The notes under the pieces are model-generated. The model searched no databases. It worked only from the letters and a program-made list of their open reading frames with translations, and was not told the origin of the DNA. A stretch of 64,000 nt of DNA, taken from NCBI GenBank assembly GCA_016584305.1, contig JACEEZ010019113.1, positions 150,750 to 214,749 of the forward strand, given 5' to 3'. The position numbers were made by a program, and so were the translations under genes. Positions 1-10,594 of the stretch are shown here, piece by piece (positions within the stretch are counted from its first letter, which is position 1; every line of letters begins with the position of its first letter). The DNA comes from Chionoecetes opilio (taxonomy: Eukaryota; Arthropoda; Malacostraca; Decapoda; Majidae).

Positions 1-769
1 CTTCAATCCTCCTACATGTTCTAGCTTCCAGAGCAGTCTCTTATGAGGTACCTTGTCAAATGCCTTCTTTAGGTCCAAGTATAATTATGCAATCGACCCA
101 CCCCTCTCTTTCCTGTGTCACATCGATCACTCTCGAGTAAAAGCTTAATAAATTCGTTGTTCATGACATTCCTCCTCTAAATCCAAACTGGCCACCTGTG
201 AGTGTGTTTGTCTCTTCCAAATATTTCAACCATCTGTCCTTCACAATTTTTTCACACATTTTTGCCACTACACTTGTTAATGATACTGGCCTGTAATTTA
301 ATGGTTCTTCTTTGTCTCCTCCTTTGTGAATTAGCACAATATTTGCTCTTTTCCAATCAAGCGAGACTCTGCTCTCCTTGAGTGAACTCTCAATTACACT
401 ATGTAACTTTCCTGCTATTTGGTTACTGTACTCTTTCATTATCCAATTCGACACTCCATCTGGACCCGGGGCTTTTCTCACATCTTGACTTTCCATTAGC
501 CTTTTTACTTCTATTACGTCTACTTTTATGTCTTCCATTATATTTTCTTTTGCTATTATATTTTTCGTTTTAAATTCACTTTCTCTTGTAAATACAGTCT
601 GTAAGCACTTATTCATTACCTCAGCCTGTTGTAATGCATCTTCGTACACTATGCCTTCTACCTTCAGCTTATCTATTCCTTCCTTGTTTTTCATTTTCCC
701 ATTTATATATCTATAGAAAAGTTTCGGTTCGTTCTTACATTTTTCTATTATATTTCTCTCATATTTTAA
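1..769 (-). pseudogene. LINE-A reverse transcriptase, 3' part, cut by the window edge
   Basis: On the minus strand this reads as the linker and first half of a non-LTR retrotransposon reverse transcriptase. Visible blocks are KAPGPDGVS (about 455-480), NYRPVSLTS (about 285-315) and QFGFRGG (about 165-185). After a frame change, LDLKKAFDKVPH follows at about 40-80; this is catalytic block A. These are standard RVT_1 signatures, closest in style to the CR1/jockey group. The catalytic YADD block would lie beyond position 1, so the element continues off the window. The 5' portion of the same copy is at 3611-4060. LINE-B was inserted between the two parts, which otherwise join in the linker region. 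It is dead because of the frameshift and the insertion. Confidence 0.8.
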
Positions 770-3610
770 ATGGGTAACACAAAGCCCGCTTAGTTGCCAG
801 TCCCTATAAAGAAGACAGTAAGAGAATAAAATAAAAACAGAGGGGTAGGCCAATTTAGTTCGGGAGGTGTCTTGTTACTCTTCTTTTGAAAAGATTTAAG
901 TCATAGGAAAGTGGAAAAATAGAAACAGGAAGAGAGTTCCAGAGTTTACCAGTGAAAGGGATGAAAGAGTAAAGATACTGATTAACTCTTGCAATAGGAA
1001 GATGGACAGAATAGGGATGAGAATGAGTAGAAAGTCTTGTGCAGCGAGGCCGCGGGAGTGGGGGAGGCATGCAGTTAGCAAGTTCAGAAGAGCAGTGAGC
1101 ATGAAAATAACGGTAGAAGAGAGCAAGAGAAGCAATATTGCGGCGGTGATTTAAAGATTGAAGACAGTCAGTCAGAGGAGAGGAGTTGATGAGACGAAAA
1201 GCTTTTGACTCAACCCTGTTTAGGAGAGCTGTATGAGTGGATCCTCCCCAAACATGTGAGACATACTCCATACATGGGCGGATAAGGCCCCTGTAGAGAG
1301 CAAGCAATTGGGAGGGAGAAAAAAAAGGACGCAGATGCCACAGCACACCTAACTTAGAAGCTGTTTTAGCAAGAGATGAGATTTCCAGTTCAGATTTTTA
1401 GTAAAGGATAGTCCTAAAATGTTCATTGTAGCAGAAGGAGACAGTTGAGTGTCATTGAAGAAGAGGGGATAGTTATCTGGTAGGTTTTGTCGAGTAGATA
1501 GGTGAAGAAATTGGGTTTTTGAGGCATTGAACAAAACAAGGTTTGCTTTGCCCCTATCAGAAATTATAGAAAGATCAGAAGTTAGGCGCTCGGTGGCATC
1601 TCTCCGTGAATCACTTAGTTCCTGTTGAGTTGGAAGTCTAATAAAAGACGTTGAAAAATGCAGAGTAGAATCATCAGCGTAGGAGTGGATAGGGCTTTGA
1701 GTTAGACTTAGAAGATCATTAATAAATAATAGAAAGAGAATGGGTGATAGGACAGAACCCTGGGGAACACCACTATTGATAGATTTAGGAGAAGAACGAT
1801 GTCCGTCTACAGTAGCTGCAATAGAACGGTTTGCAAGGAAACTTAAGATGAAGGTACAGAGAGAAGGATAGAAACTGAATGAGGGTAGTTTGGAAATTAA
1901 AGATTTGTGCCAGACTCTATCAAAAGCTTTTGATATGTCAAGGGCAACAGCAAAAGTATCACCGAAACCCCTAAAGGAGGATGACCAAGATTTAGTTAGG
2001 AAAGCTAGAAGATCGCCAGTAGATCGCCCTTTACGGAAACCGTACTGACGATCAGATAGAAGATTGTGAGCAGATAGATGCTTAAGAATCTTCTTATTAA
2101 GTATAGATTCAAAAACTTTAGAAAGGCAGGAAGTCAAAGCTATAGGACGGTAGTTTGAAGGATTAGAACGGTCACCCTTCTTAGGAACAGGTTGGATGTG
2201 AGCAAACTTCCAGCAAGAAGGAAAGGTGGAAGTAGATAGACAAAGACGGAAAAGTTTGACCAGGCAAGGTGCAAGCACAGAAGCACAGTTTTTGAGGACA
2301 ATAGGAGGGACTCCGTCAGGACCGTAAGCCTTCCGAGGATCTAGGCCAGAAAGGGCAAAGAAAACATCATTCCGAAGGATCTTAATGACAGGCATAATAT
2401 AGTCAGAGGGTGGAGGAGAAGGAGGAACAAGCCCTTCATCAGCCAAAGTGGAATTTTTAGCAAATGTTTGAGCGAAGAGTTCAGCTTTAGAAGTAGATGA
2501 GACAGCTGTGGAGCCATCTGGGTGAAGCATAGGAGGGAAAGATGAAGAAGAAAAATTGTTAGAGATGTTATTAGCTAGATGCCAGAAGTCACGAGAGGAA
2601 TTTGATTCAGAAAGATTTTGACATTTTCTATGAATGAAAGAGTTTTTGGTAAGTTGAAGTAAAGATTTGGCATGATTACGGGCAGAAATATAAAGGGCAT
2701 GAGTTTCAGGAGATGGATGCTTACGGTACCGTTTGTGAGCCACCTCTCTATCTCGGACAGCATGAGAACAAGCAGAGTTAAACCAAGGTTGACGGGCTTT
2801 AGGATTAGAGAAAGTATGTAGAATGTACGCCTCCATGCCAGAGACTATGACCTCAGTTATGCGCTCTGCACAAAGAGATGGGTCTTTGACATGGAAGCAG
2901 TAATCATTCCATGGAAAATCAGAGTAGTACTGCCTTAGGTCTTCCCACTTAGCTGAGTTGAAGTGCCAGAAGCACCTTCGCTTAGGTGGGTCCCGAGACG
3001 GTACCGGAGCGATAGGACAGGTTACAGAAATAATATTGTGATCGGAGGAACCCAATGGAGAGAATAGTTTCACAGAGTAAGCAGAAGGGTTAGTAATTAG
3101 GAAAAGATCAAGAATGTTGGGCGTGTCTCCAAGGCGGTCAGGAATACGGGTAGGGTGCTGCACCAGCTGCTCTAGGTCTTGGAGGATAGAAAATTTGTAG
3201 GCTTGTTCACCAGGTTGGTCAGTGAAAGAAGATGATAGCCAAAGCTGGTGGTGAACATTGAAGTCCCCAAGAATGGAAATTTCAGCTAAAGGAAAATGAG
3301 ATGAGATGTGCTCCACTTTTGATGTTAAATAGTCGAAGAATTTTACATAGTCAGAGGAGTTAGGTGAGAGATATACAGCACAGATAAATTTAGTAAGAGA
3401 GTGACATTGAAGTCAAAGCCAGATGGTAGAAAATTCGGAAGATTCAAGGGCGTGGGCATGAGAACAAGTGATGTCATTGCGCACATATACGCAACAGCCA
3501 GCTTTGGATTTAAAATTAGAATAGAGACAGTAAGAGGAGACAGAAAAAGGTCTGCTGTCAGTGCTCACAGCCAACTGAGTTTCGGTGAGGAAAAGAAGAT
3601 GAGAGTTACT
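770..3610 (-). mobile_element. LINE-B (jockey-like non-LTR retrotransposon), 5'-truncated, inserted in LINE-A
   Basis: A 2.8-kb minus-strand LINE copy. It starts abruptly inside the endonuclease domain (SNSHLLFLTETQL, just inside 3610) and runs through the reverse transcriptase to a 3' UTR ending near 770. The same 3' tip (around GGGCTTTGTGTTACC on the minus strand) recurs at 23318 and 28893, so the 3' boundary is supported by three copies. 5' truncation is normal for LINEs. Both flanks are LINE-A sequence read in the same direction. No convincing target duplication is visible at the junctions. Confidence 0.85.
855..3600 (-). pseudogene. LINE-B ORF2 (endonuclease plus reverse transcriptase), disrupted
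   Basis: The main open stretch is 1349-3316 on the minus strand (655 codons). It contains the endonuclease motifs ILGDFNVHH and SDHNIISV, a linker, then RT blocks: [52 protein letters not shown] and the catalytic YADD (near 1675). Upstream the frame continues to 3600 but is broken by a TGA near 3410. Downstream it shifts frame near 1375, and the C-terminal part (LIRPCMEYVSHVWGG and onward) continues at 855-1346. The family copies itself by target-primed reverse transcription. This copy cannot be functional, since it has one stop, one frameshift and a lost 5' end. It resembles jockey-type elements; the exact clade is inferred. Confidence 0.85.
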
Positions 3611-4060
3611 TTCTTCTTCTCTTCGGATTCTTACATATTCATTTCTAGTCGTTTTGTACTTCTCCCAAAGGTTGATACCTCCTTTTTTCCTCCAACTATT
3701 CCATGTTTTTTCTCTTTCTAGTCTTGCTAATTCACATTTTCTGTTAAACCATTCATTCTTTTTCTTTTCTCTAATAACTATCCTTGGAACATAACTATTT
3801 ATTCCTTCTGTGTAAATTCGGATGAACTCATCCCATTTTTTCTGGGTACTCCTTGTTGCATGGAAACTACTCCAGGTTGTCTCTCCGAAAAATGTTCTTA
3901 ATCCGGTCAAAGTCTGCTTTTCCACAATTGTATCTTCCTATCTTGTGTTCTTCTCTTCTCCCCTCTTTTTTGCTATCATTTAATTCAAATTCAATAAGTA
4001 CATGGTCACTCTTTCCAAGTGGGCACGGATAATTTACTTTACTAATTAATTACTTCCAGT
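3611..4060 (-). pseudogene. LINE-A, 5' part (end of endonuclease and linker)
   Basis: On the minus strand, about 4050-3990 reads LGKSDHVLIEFELND, the last conserved block of an APE-type endonuclease. It is followed after a frame break by a linker (WFNRKCELARLEREKTW at about 3700-3750) that ends at RRIRREEE-like residues at 3611. Protein similarity then resumes at 769 with KYERNIIEKCKNEPKLFYRY. The 2.8-kb gap is LINE-B. The endonuclease N-terminus is absent, so LINE-A was itself 5'-truncated or has decayed. Confidence 0.7.
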
Positions 4061-4099
4061 TCTTTCGTCAATAGTAGATGTGTCCGTGTGTGTGTTCGC

Positions 4100-4520
4100 C
4101 CATCTCTCTCCCTTCCGAGTCCGTCCTTCCTTCTTATTATCCAAATATACTCTTGAATTTAGAAGCAATTTTTTATTATATTATTAATTTAAATATTTAT
4201 TTATATTATTATCCAAATATGCCCTTGAATTTTGAAACATTTGATTTAAATTTTTTGTAATAACTAAAATGGAATTTATTCTTCTTGTTATCCAAATTAA
4301 CTCTTGAATTTGGAAGCAATTTTTCTTCTATTTTTGTATAAATTTAAGTCTTATGTATTCTTATTATTATCCAAATATAGTACTCATGAAAAATTTTGAG
4401 GTAATTGTTCTTAAATTTGTATATTAATTAAAATCAAATATATTTTTCTAAATATGCAAATATACTCATGAATTTTGAAGCAATTTTTCTTTCATTTGTG
4501 TATTAATTGTTTTTCCCCCA
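4100..4520. repeat. AT-rich degenerate tandem repeat
   Basis: The phrase TTATCCAAATA, followed by CTCTTGAATTT or a close variant and then GAAGCAATTTTT, recurs near 4135, 4205, 4290, 4370 and 4455 with spacing of roughly 70-110 bases. The units are diverged and AT-rich. There is no coding potential beyond chance frames. Confidence 0.6.
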
Positions 4521-4711
4521 CATTTGAGGGGTTCGGCTTGCGTGCGGAGGTTTTTGTTAGGGTTTGGTTAAGGTTAAGAACCACTGTCCTAAAGGGTTGG
4601 GGGGCCTCAGGATGGAGAGATTGTGTCTGTATGTGCTATTAGACAACTATAATTTCTACAGTATGTATATAAGTTTTGAAGGTTATGCAGAAGTGGATTA
4701 ATACTGCACAG
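4521..4711. other. Unassigned spacer
   Basis: About 190 bases with a G/C-richer start and no recognisable frame or repeat match elsewhere in the window. Confidence 0.4.
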
Positions 4712-4713
4712 TA

Positions 4714-5448
4714 CAGGTAAGTCCCGTTATACGAGCATTCGGTATACGAGAAATCAATGATACGAGCTGAGTAAATTAGGGTCTATTTTCAATATACGAG
4801 ATCGAAAATCCAATGCTTCGACATTCAAACTGGGGTGAGTAAAATTACCAAGTTCAAAATGCGTGCCCTACCACGTATGCATCTGGGCTGTATGATGATG
4901 CTGTGGTGGCCCCAAGCTTGGGGCCGCACATCTGGCTAATTACCCCTGAAGGTCAAGCACATGGCGTAGACCTGACTCGCTCGTGACCCAAATTCCTACC
5001 GCACAGGTCTCCGTTGCTGGGTTCCCGCCCTGGCTTCCTAGACCAGCTTCTGGCAGTTACCTACCTACCACCACAGTGAGAGGAACACAGAGAGAGGAGG
5101 AGTGGTGTTCCTCTCACTGTAGTGGTTGGTAGGTAACTGACTTAACACAGGACTCCTAGGCTGGACAAAGGGGGATTTTGGTTGACCCCAGTCAGGTCAC
5201 CCCAAGCAAGGCGAAACCTGAAGGGTAATTAGCCAGATGTGCGGCCTGACCTTTAGGGGTAATTAGCCAGGTGTGCAGCCCCAACCTTGGGACCGCTACA
5301 GTTTATTTTAGCTTGAAAAACATGTCTTTGATGGGGTCCTGGAACCAAACCTATATTTTACCATTAGTTATGTATTTCGCTATACGAGATTTCGCTTTAC
5401 GAGGATGCCAGGTGGAACCTAACTGCTCGTATCTTCGGGACTTCCCTG
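4714..5448. mobile_element. TIR-1 DNA transposon copy 1 (TA target, pogo/Tigger-like)
   Basis: The left end (CAGGTAAGTCCCGTTATACG) and right end (CTCGTATCTTCGGGACTTCC followed by CTG) are imperfect inverted repeats flanked by TA on both sides (4712-4713 and 5449-5450). The subterminal word ATACGAG is repeated several times, as is typical for transposase binding sites in pogo/Tigger elements. The interior is non-coding and contains repeated segments around GGTAATTAGCCAG. This is a short, non-autonomous member of the family also seen at 10595, 12628 and 40275. Confidence 0.75.
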
Positions 5449-5786
5449 TATACTAAACCAAAAATAATCTAGAAAACGTAAATGATTACGGCGGTAGCGA
5501 CCGAGCAGTTTTCGTCCATTATAACCAACCTGGGCATTTAATACGTAGCCTAACCTCACTGGGGGGGGATCTCGCCCCCCAATACCCCCCTTGTGTTATG
5601 TTTTATTTCCGACATCTGTTGTAGGAGTTAAAATACTCCTTATAATGAGAACGAAGCATACAGGATACTTAAAACCACTGATCGTGTATTGGTTTAAATT
5701 GCACATATACCGTATTTTACGGCTTATAAGACGCACTTTTTTTCCTAAAAAATACTCGTGCGTCTTCCAAGACGAATGTTGGAATG

Positions 5787-6400
5787 AGACTCCCGCCAAG
5801 ACTGGCGGGAGCCGTTCCGCGGCAACTTCCACCTCGGCAGATTGGCACCAACAGCACCACCTATCGTCTGCTAGTGTTGATGTATCATTTACCATCAGGC
5901 TGTCACACGTAATGCAATCTAAGATTATATATGAGTCTGCCACCAAGACTGGCAGGAGCCATTCCGCGACAACCTCCGCCTCGGCAGATTGGCATCAACA
6001 ACGCCACCTGCCACTTATCGTCTGCTAGTGTTGACGTATCATATACCGCCAGGCTATCACACTTGTCAAAAGCTTTTTACAGTCCTGAAAATTATCACCC
6101 ATGGCGAATTCATCAAAACGATTTACTTATGCTATCGCATACAAGCTAAAAGTTGTACGGTACGCCAAATAACATGGAAACAGGGCAGCAGAAAGACACT
6201 TCGGACCACCGCCAGCGCCTACTGAGAAAATTGGTAGATTTTACCACCACCTGCCGGTAAAAAAATTTGCTTTTATTATTTTTTTCTTTGAAATTTGTTC
6301 TGCAATGTCTGTTAGTGTTGATGCAACATTTACCACCAGGCTGTCACACATATCACAAGCTCTTTTCAGTCCTGGAAGTTATCACCCATGGCAAGTTCAT
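5787..6400. repeat. Internal repeated segment of TIR-4 (about 145-bp unit)
   Basis: Two adjacent copies start near 5787 and 5932 with the phrases GCCAAGACTGGCGGGAGCC / ACCAAGACTGGCAGGAGCC. They share CGGCAGATTGGCA and TCGTCTGCTAGTGTTGA. A third partial copy (GTCTGTTAGTGTTGATGC) begins near 6307. Short chance frames in this area are not genes. Confidence 0.6.
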
Positions 6401-6499
6401 CGAAACGATATGTAGGTCAAAAATCTGTAGATTTTACTACATACAACAGAGCACAAAAACAACTCACCATGTTCCAACACACACATGACACAATGTACA

Positions 6500-7390
6500 C
6501 CTTCATCGACACTCTCCTGCGAGGTAACCGTCTTCCCTGAACTAACTTACTAACGCCAAACCCAAACCCCCCACTTCCAATCTACACATAATCACTTCAC
6601 TGTTTCCCACTAACTCCTGTTATTTCCACTAACACCTTTTTTCACCCTTCTCATATCCGGGAGGGTCAGGCCTCTGGTCAGACCTTCCTTGCACACACTC
6701 TGTGGTATTGTTTTAGAGATGTGCCAACCGATGGCAGTGGTGAGTCACAGCAGCCCAGGCCACGACCACGTTCTGCCATGAACGGATTCCTCAACAGAGT
6801 TCACTCAGCCACGACCCTATCCTTTTCCTGTCCTTAAATAACCACCCTCTTCCAACAGGCTTCCTCAGGGCGAGGCACGCAGTCGGTCCCGGCGGTTTTT
6901 TCTCACTTATTGTCTTATAGCTATGTATTCATCTTTTTTGTTTTTATACGTTATTTTTTTTATTATGCTGGTGCTGCGTGCACCGCCCTGCACCACTACC
7001 AACGGTTCAGGGTCTGGAGGGCTTTCCTTCCAGGTGGGCCAAGACTGACAGGCCATGGGTGGCCACGGCCAAATGACCGTGACCAGCGCAGCCGCCGACG
7101 GTCCGTCTTCCGCAAGGATCCCCCCCCTAACCACACTCTCTAACCATCTGTCCTTCCTCCGTGCGAGTCTCACAGGAAAGCCAAGACTGATGGTGGCGTA
7201 AGGCAATGTGCTAAAAGTTCGAGACCTGGACCCTTGCGTCGTCACCGACGGCCTCCACACCCGCGGGGGAGCAGACCTGGATACACCACACACAGCGGGA
7301 ATGAAGACTGGTTGTCTTTCGGATCGTCTGTCGGGTTGTAAATCTATCGGTCGGTGGGGATGCAAATCGGTCGAAAGTCTCTTCGTTGTC
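6500..7390. other. Interior of TIR-4, no recognised gene
   Basis: Moderately GC-rich sequence with several overlapping short open frames on both strands (for example minus strand 6907-7365). None has a recognisable domain, and the opposite frames are equally open, so I regard them as chance. Confidence 0.4.
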
Positions 7391-7394
7391 CTTC

Positions 7395-7730
7395 TCAGCC
7401 ACTCTCACTATCCTTCCGTGGTTCGGACGAAGCCACATTAAATCCAATGACCCCTTTGCTATACGGACGGAGGTATTCTTTTCCCCCCTTTTATGCTGCT
7501 GCAAAACTTTTTACTCCTACAATCCACTCCCCCCCCCCCCTCTAACTCACTGCTACTATCCTACCGTGGTTCGGACGAGGCCACATTAAATCCAATGACC
7601 CCGCTGCTATACGGAGGTAATCTTACCCTTTTTACGCTGCTGCAAAACTTTATACTCCTACAATCTACTCCGTTCCGCTCGCCTTCCCCTCACTATCCGT
7701 GGTTCGGATCCCACGAAAAACTGTAGGTCC
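7395..7730. repeat. Tandem repeat inside TIR-4 (about 130-150-bp unit, three copies)
   Basis: The phrase CCGTGGTTCGGA occurs at 7416, 7564 and 7697, each with similar flanks. The first two copies share CCACATTAAATCCAATGACC, and GCTGCAAAACTTT follows both. A poly-C stretch lies near 7530. Confidence 0.65.
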
Positions 7731-8441
7731 CTCCGCTCTACGGAGTCCTTCTCCCCCTGTCCACTCTTTGGTAAAAATAAAACAAAGACAAAAAAACACT
7801 TTTAATCTCAGACTTCTTTCACTAATTTTTTCCTCCTTGTGGTATGTTTTGAAATGGGGGGATGGGGTTGAGCATGATGCCAGCCGCCCGTGCGGGGTGC
7901 CGTGGCGCTTGGGGGTGTGCGCGAGTACATGGTAGTGACAAAACAAGTAAAAACTATAACCCAAAATCAAGACAGGTAACAAAAAAACAAACAAGATAAG
8001 AAGAAAGAAGAGAAGAAGAAAGAAGAAAGAAAAAAAACCAAAACAAGTCAAGCCTGAAGACAAACAAGAAGATCAAACAAAAACTGAAGAACCCTGCGGT
8101 GGGCGGCGGTTGTGGGCGCGGGGTTGTCTTGGGTGTGTCCGGGGTTCCATCTTTCGAGGCTCATGCCTGCCAAGCCGTCCCAGAGTGGTTTCTGTTTGCT
8201 CGTGCGAGTTGAGAAAACGTGTCGAGATGTCGAGACCGACCCACAACAACATACAAACACTTACAGCATCTGGTTTAAGCTCCGGAGCCTTTTCCACTTA
8301 CCCCCTCCTGCTTTCTCTTTTTGTTGATTTGATTTGATAGATTTTACTAGAAAATGTGTTCGTCTTTTTTTCTTAGAAATTTCTTAAAAAAATCAGGGTG
8401 CGTCTTCCAAGATGCAGCGTCTTACAAGCCATAAAATACGG

Positions 8442-9011
8442 TACCTACAAGGTAAATCAATCAATATTTTCTGAACTAAACAATTCACTTGTAATCTTAC
8501 CTCAGAAATGGGTTCAGGGCACCTTCAACCCTCTTGGAAATTCATTAAATAAGTGGAGGTATGTATCTTTTTTAGTTTTCCATAATAAATTTAAAATATT
8601 TGACCAAGAAGCCGCCATTGGCGCCTCTTTCCATCCGCGCCCGCCATGGAGCTCATGTCAGTATAAGTGCAGTTTAAACTGGTGCAGGAATTGGTCTCTC
8701 ATGTGAGGACAGGGCTGGTGTCCCACATAAGAAATGATGAGGGAGCCACAGAGGAGGCAGTGGAAGCCTTGACAAGGGAGGGGGAAGAAAGGTGTCAGCC
8801 CTGCAGGGTTTAGCAGTGTTAAGGCAGTGTGTCATTTTCTGAGTTGTGACTGTCACCACTGTTACAGGTGCTGAGGTCAAAGGCGAAGCTGGATGATCCG
8901 CTTGGCAATAAAGTGGCTTATTCTAGTATCGCCGAGGGTTCCCGCAGGAGTGGCTGCTGAGTATGGTGGCGAGAATATTGCTGCGGTGGAGGCTGTGGGG
9001 CCGGGCAGCAG
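8442..9011. other. Non-repetitive stretch upstream of the zinc-finger frame
   Basis: It contains a CG-rich patch (about 8615-8650) with an inverted CCAAT-like GCCGCCATTGG and then CCGCCATGG in strong Kozak context. It also has a minus-strand proline-rich chance frame. It may hold a promoter and first exon (see the separate entry); nothing else is recognised. Confidence 0.35.
8646..8660 (+). CDS. Candidate first coding exon of the RDM1-like gene (speculative)
   Basis: The sequence CCGCCATGG is an excellent start context. Five codons (MELMS) follow and lead directly into GTATAAGT, a good splice donor, leaving in phase 0. That is the phase needed to enter the RDM1-like exon at 14514. A short N-terminus ahead of the RRM would match the usual RDM1 layout. 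Against it, 15 coding bases are easy to find by chance, the implied intron is 5.9 kb, and the zinc-finger frame would lie inside that intron. It could equally be the start of the zinc-finger gene or nothing. Confidence 0.22.
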
Positions 9012-9016
9012 CATGA

Positions 9017-9448
9017 GTGGCTGGGAGCAGCAGGATCAGTCTGCCTCAGGTACCTCAGGACAGCTGTGATGGCAAGAATCACCTGGAGGCAGGCAGCTCA
9101 GGCCACAAAGGAGAGAACAAATGGGAGTGCCAAGAGTGTGGTCTATCATTCAGATACAAGTGTGAGCTCGATAGACATTCCCTGACACACAGTGGTGTTA
9201 GAAAATATGAATGTTTAGAGTGTGGGAAAAGATTTACTCAAAAGAGTGACCTAACTACACACACCCTGACACACAGTTTTGTTAAAAATTATGAATGTCT
9301 AGAGTGTGGGAAAAAATTTACTACCAGCTCTAATCTCAGTGTACACACCCTGAGACACACTGGCTATAAGAAATTCAAGTGTGATATTTGTAGCAAGTGT
9401 TTCAATACAAAGAGTGAAATTGCCAGGCACATGAAGCTCCACTTTTGA
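9017..9448 (+). CDS. C2H2 zinc-finger protein exon or remnant (four fingers)
   Basis: The frame encodes four Cys2-His2 fingers in a row. They begin WECQECGLSF, YECLECGKRF, YECLECGKKF and FKCDICSKCF, have the linker histidines in place, and end at a TGA at 9446-9448. Such arrays bind DNA in the nucleus. No ATG is in frame: a TGA lies directly before 9017 and the frame opens with GTG. The reading frame is therefore probably the last exon of a spliced gene, entering at an AG near 9049-9064, or a decaying copy. The fingers themselves are intact. The region before the fingers (about 35 codons) has no recognised domain. The neighbouring DNA is transposon-rich, and the exon lies on the same strand as the RDM1-like gene. 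Confidence 0.55.
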   Translation: MAGSSRISLPQVPQDSCDGKNHLEAGSSGHKGENKWECQECGLSFRYKCELDRHSLTHSGVRKYECLECGKRFTQKSDLTTHTLTHSFVKNYECLECGKKFTTSSNLSVHTLRHTGYKKFKCDICSKCFNTKSEIARHMKLHF

Positions 9449-9559
9449 GGTGGTGCGTTGTGTGGACAAGTGTGGTTGTACCTGTGCCTGTGGGAGTGTG
9501 TCTTGTGTGGCAACGGGTGGTGGTAGTGGGTAGTGTGTCACATGTATCTATCTAGTTGT

Positions 9560-10190
9560 AACATACAGGAAAAGAGCTAAGCTCGTACTGTCCCGTCTCC
9601 GAAACTACAATTATCCAGCTTGGCTTTGAATTCGTGAATATTCTTGGCATGTACCACCTCCTTATCCAAGTTATGCCACAGTTCAATGGATCTGTATGGG
9701 AAGCTATACTTCTTAATACCTCTCTTGCAAGGGGTCCTCTTCAACTTCTTCCTATGACCTCTTAGCTCTCATCCCACAAAAACATATCCTCTCTATCAAC
9801 ATTTTCCAGTCCCTTGGAAACCCTGAACATATTTATCAGATCCCTCTTTCCTTTTTTTTTCCAGGGCTGGAAGATTTAATCTTAACAGTCTTTCCTTGTA
9901 CGATAAATCTTTCAAACTTGGGACCATCTTCATTGCCGCCCTCTCTATTCTTTCAATCTTTCTTATATTTTTTTTCTATGCGGTGACCAAACCACTGTTG
10001 CATATTCCAACCTTAGTTGAATCATTGATAAAATCAGCTTTTTCATCATCTCATCCAAATAAGCAAACGGCACTCTTATATGCCTTAAGAGGTTCTATGT
10101 TAATCCGGTGATCTTATTGATGTGCCTCTCTGATGTAAGGTTGCTAGTGACCATTACTCCCAAGGCTTTTTCTTCCTTTGTTTTTCTAAT
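9560..10190 (-). pseudogene. LINE-H (CR1-like) reverse transcriptase C-terminal fragment
   Basis: On the minus strand, about 10060-10010 reads ILSMIQLRLEYATVVWSP, the conserved thumb/C-terminal segment of CR1-like LINEs. Fragments such as KYSFPYRSIELWHNLDKEVV (about 9640-9710) and FKAKLDNC follow in broken frames. The 5' part is missing; at 10197 a TIR-2 end abuts it. It is non-functional. Confidence 0.7.
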
Positions 10191-10197
10191 ACAGGTA

Positions 10198-10350
10198 CAC
10201 TAGGCTCCCACATAAAACGAGAAATTGGTCGATAAACGAGGTTGTTCTATGTGAATTCGCTCTATGTGAAACACATAACCTATGGGAAAAATTGATATTG
10301 GTCGATCGGTCCTCCCTACCGTACCCGTACATTTATACTTATCTTTAAAA
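10198..10350. mobile_element. TIR-2 DNA transposon, left-end fragment
   Basis: CACTAGGCTCCCACATAAAA, preceded by TA, followed by AATTGGTCGATAAACGAGG and the phrase CCTATGGGAAAAA, matches the left end of the complete TIR-2 copy at 33513. The right end is missing; similarity fades near 10350. Confidence 0.7.
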
Positions 10351-10504
10351 TAATAAATATATAACTGAAATAACCTGGAGCTCCCCATGAAGAGTAAATT
10401 CAGAACATGTAACAATGAATGTACCAATTTGGTGTAATATATGTGGTAGCTAAATCATTACTGACACATAGAATACAAGCATTTTCATAGAAAAATGCAT
10501 GATG

Positions 10505-10594
10505 TATTACATCCCTTCTTCTTCTTTCTGTTTAACGTCATTTTTTACCATAATATTTTATGAGGTTAGAAGGCCGATGATACGCTTCCAACTA
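10505..10594 (-). mobile_element. RTE-E LINE tail, right flank of a TIR-1 insertion
   Basis: Matches 44585-44669, where the same LINE tail is uninterrupted. Here it is split at TA by TIR-1 copy 2 and resumes at 11577. Confidence 0.7.

Larger units (their letters stand above)
5710..8441. mobile_element. TIR-4 DNA transposon, 2.7 kb (TA target)
   Basis: The left end CCGTATTTTACGGCTTATAA, continuing GACGCAC, pairs with the right end read backwards: CCGTATTTTATGGCTTGTAA, then GACGC. A second paired block, GTGCGTCTTCCAAGA, lies just inside both ends. TA dinucleotides flank the element at 5708-5709 and 8442-8443. The interior has two tandemly repeated segments but no convincing transposase, so it is non-autonomous. 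The end pattern and TA target fit the Tc1-mariner/pogo superfamily; this assignment is inference. Confidence 0.65.

Noticed and set aside
6907..8337. Overlapping 70-150-codon frames on both strands at 6.9-8.3 kb
   Set aside because: They lie inside TIR-4 and its tandem repeats, both strands are open together, and no motif is recognisable.
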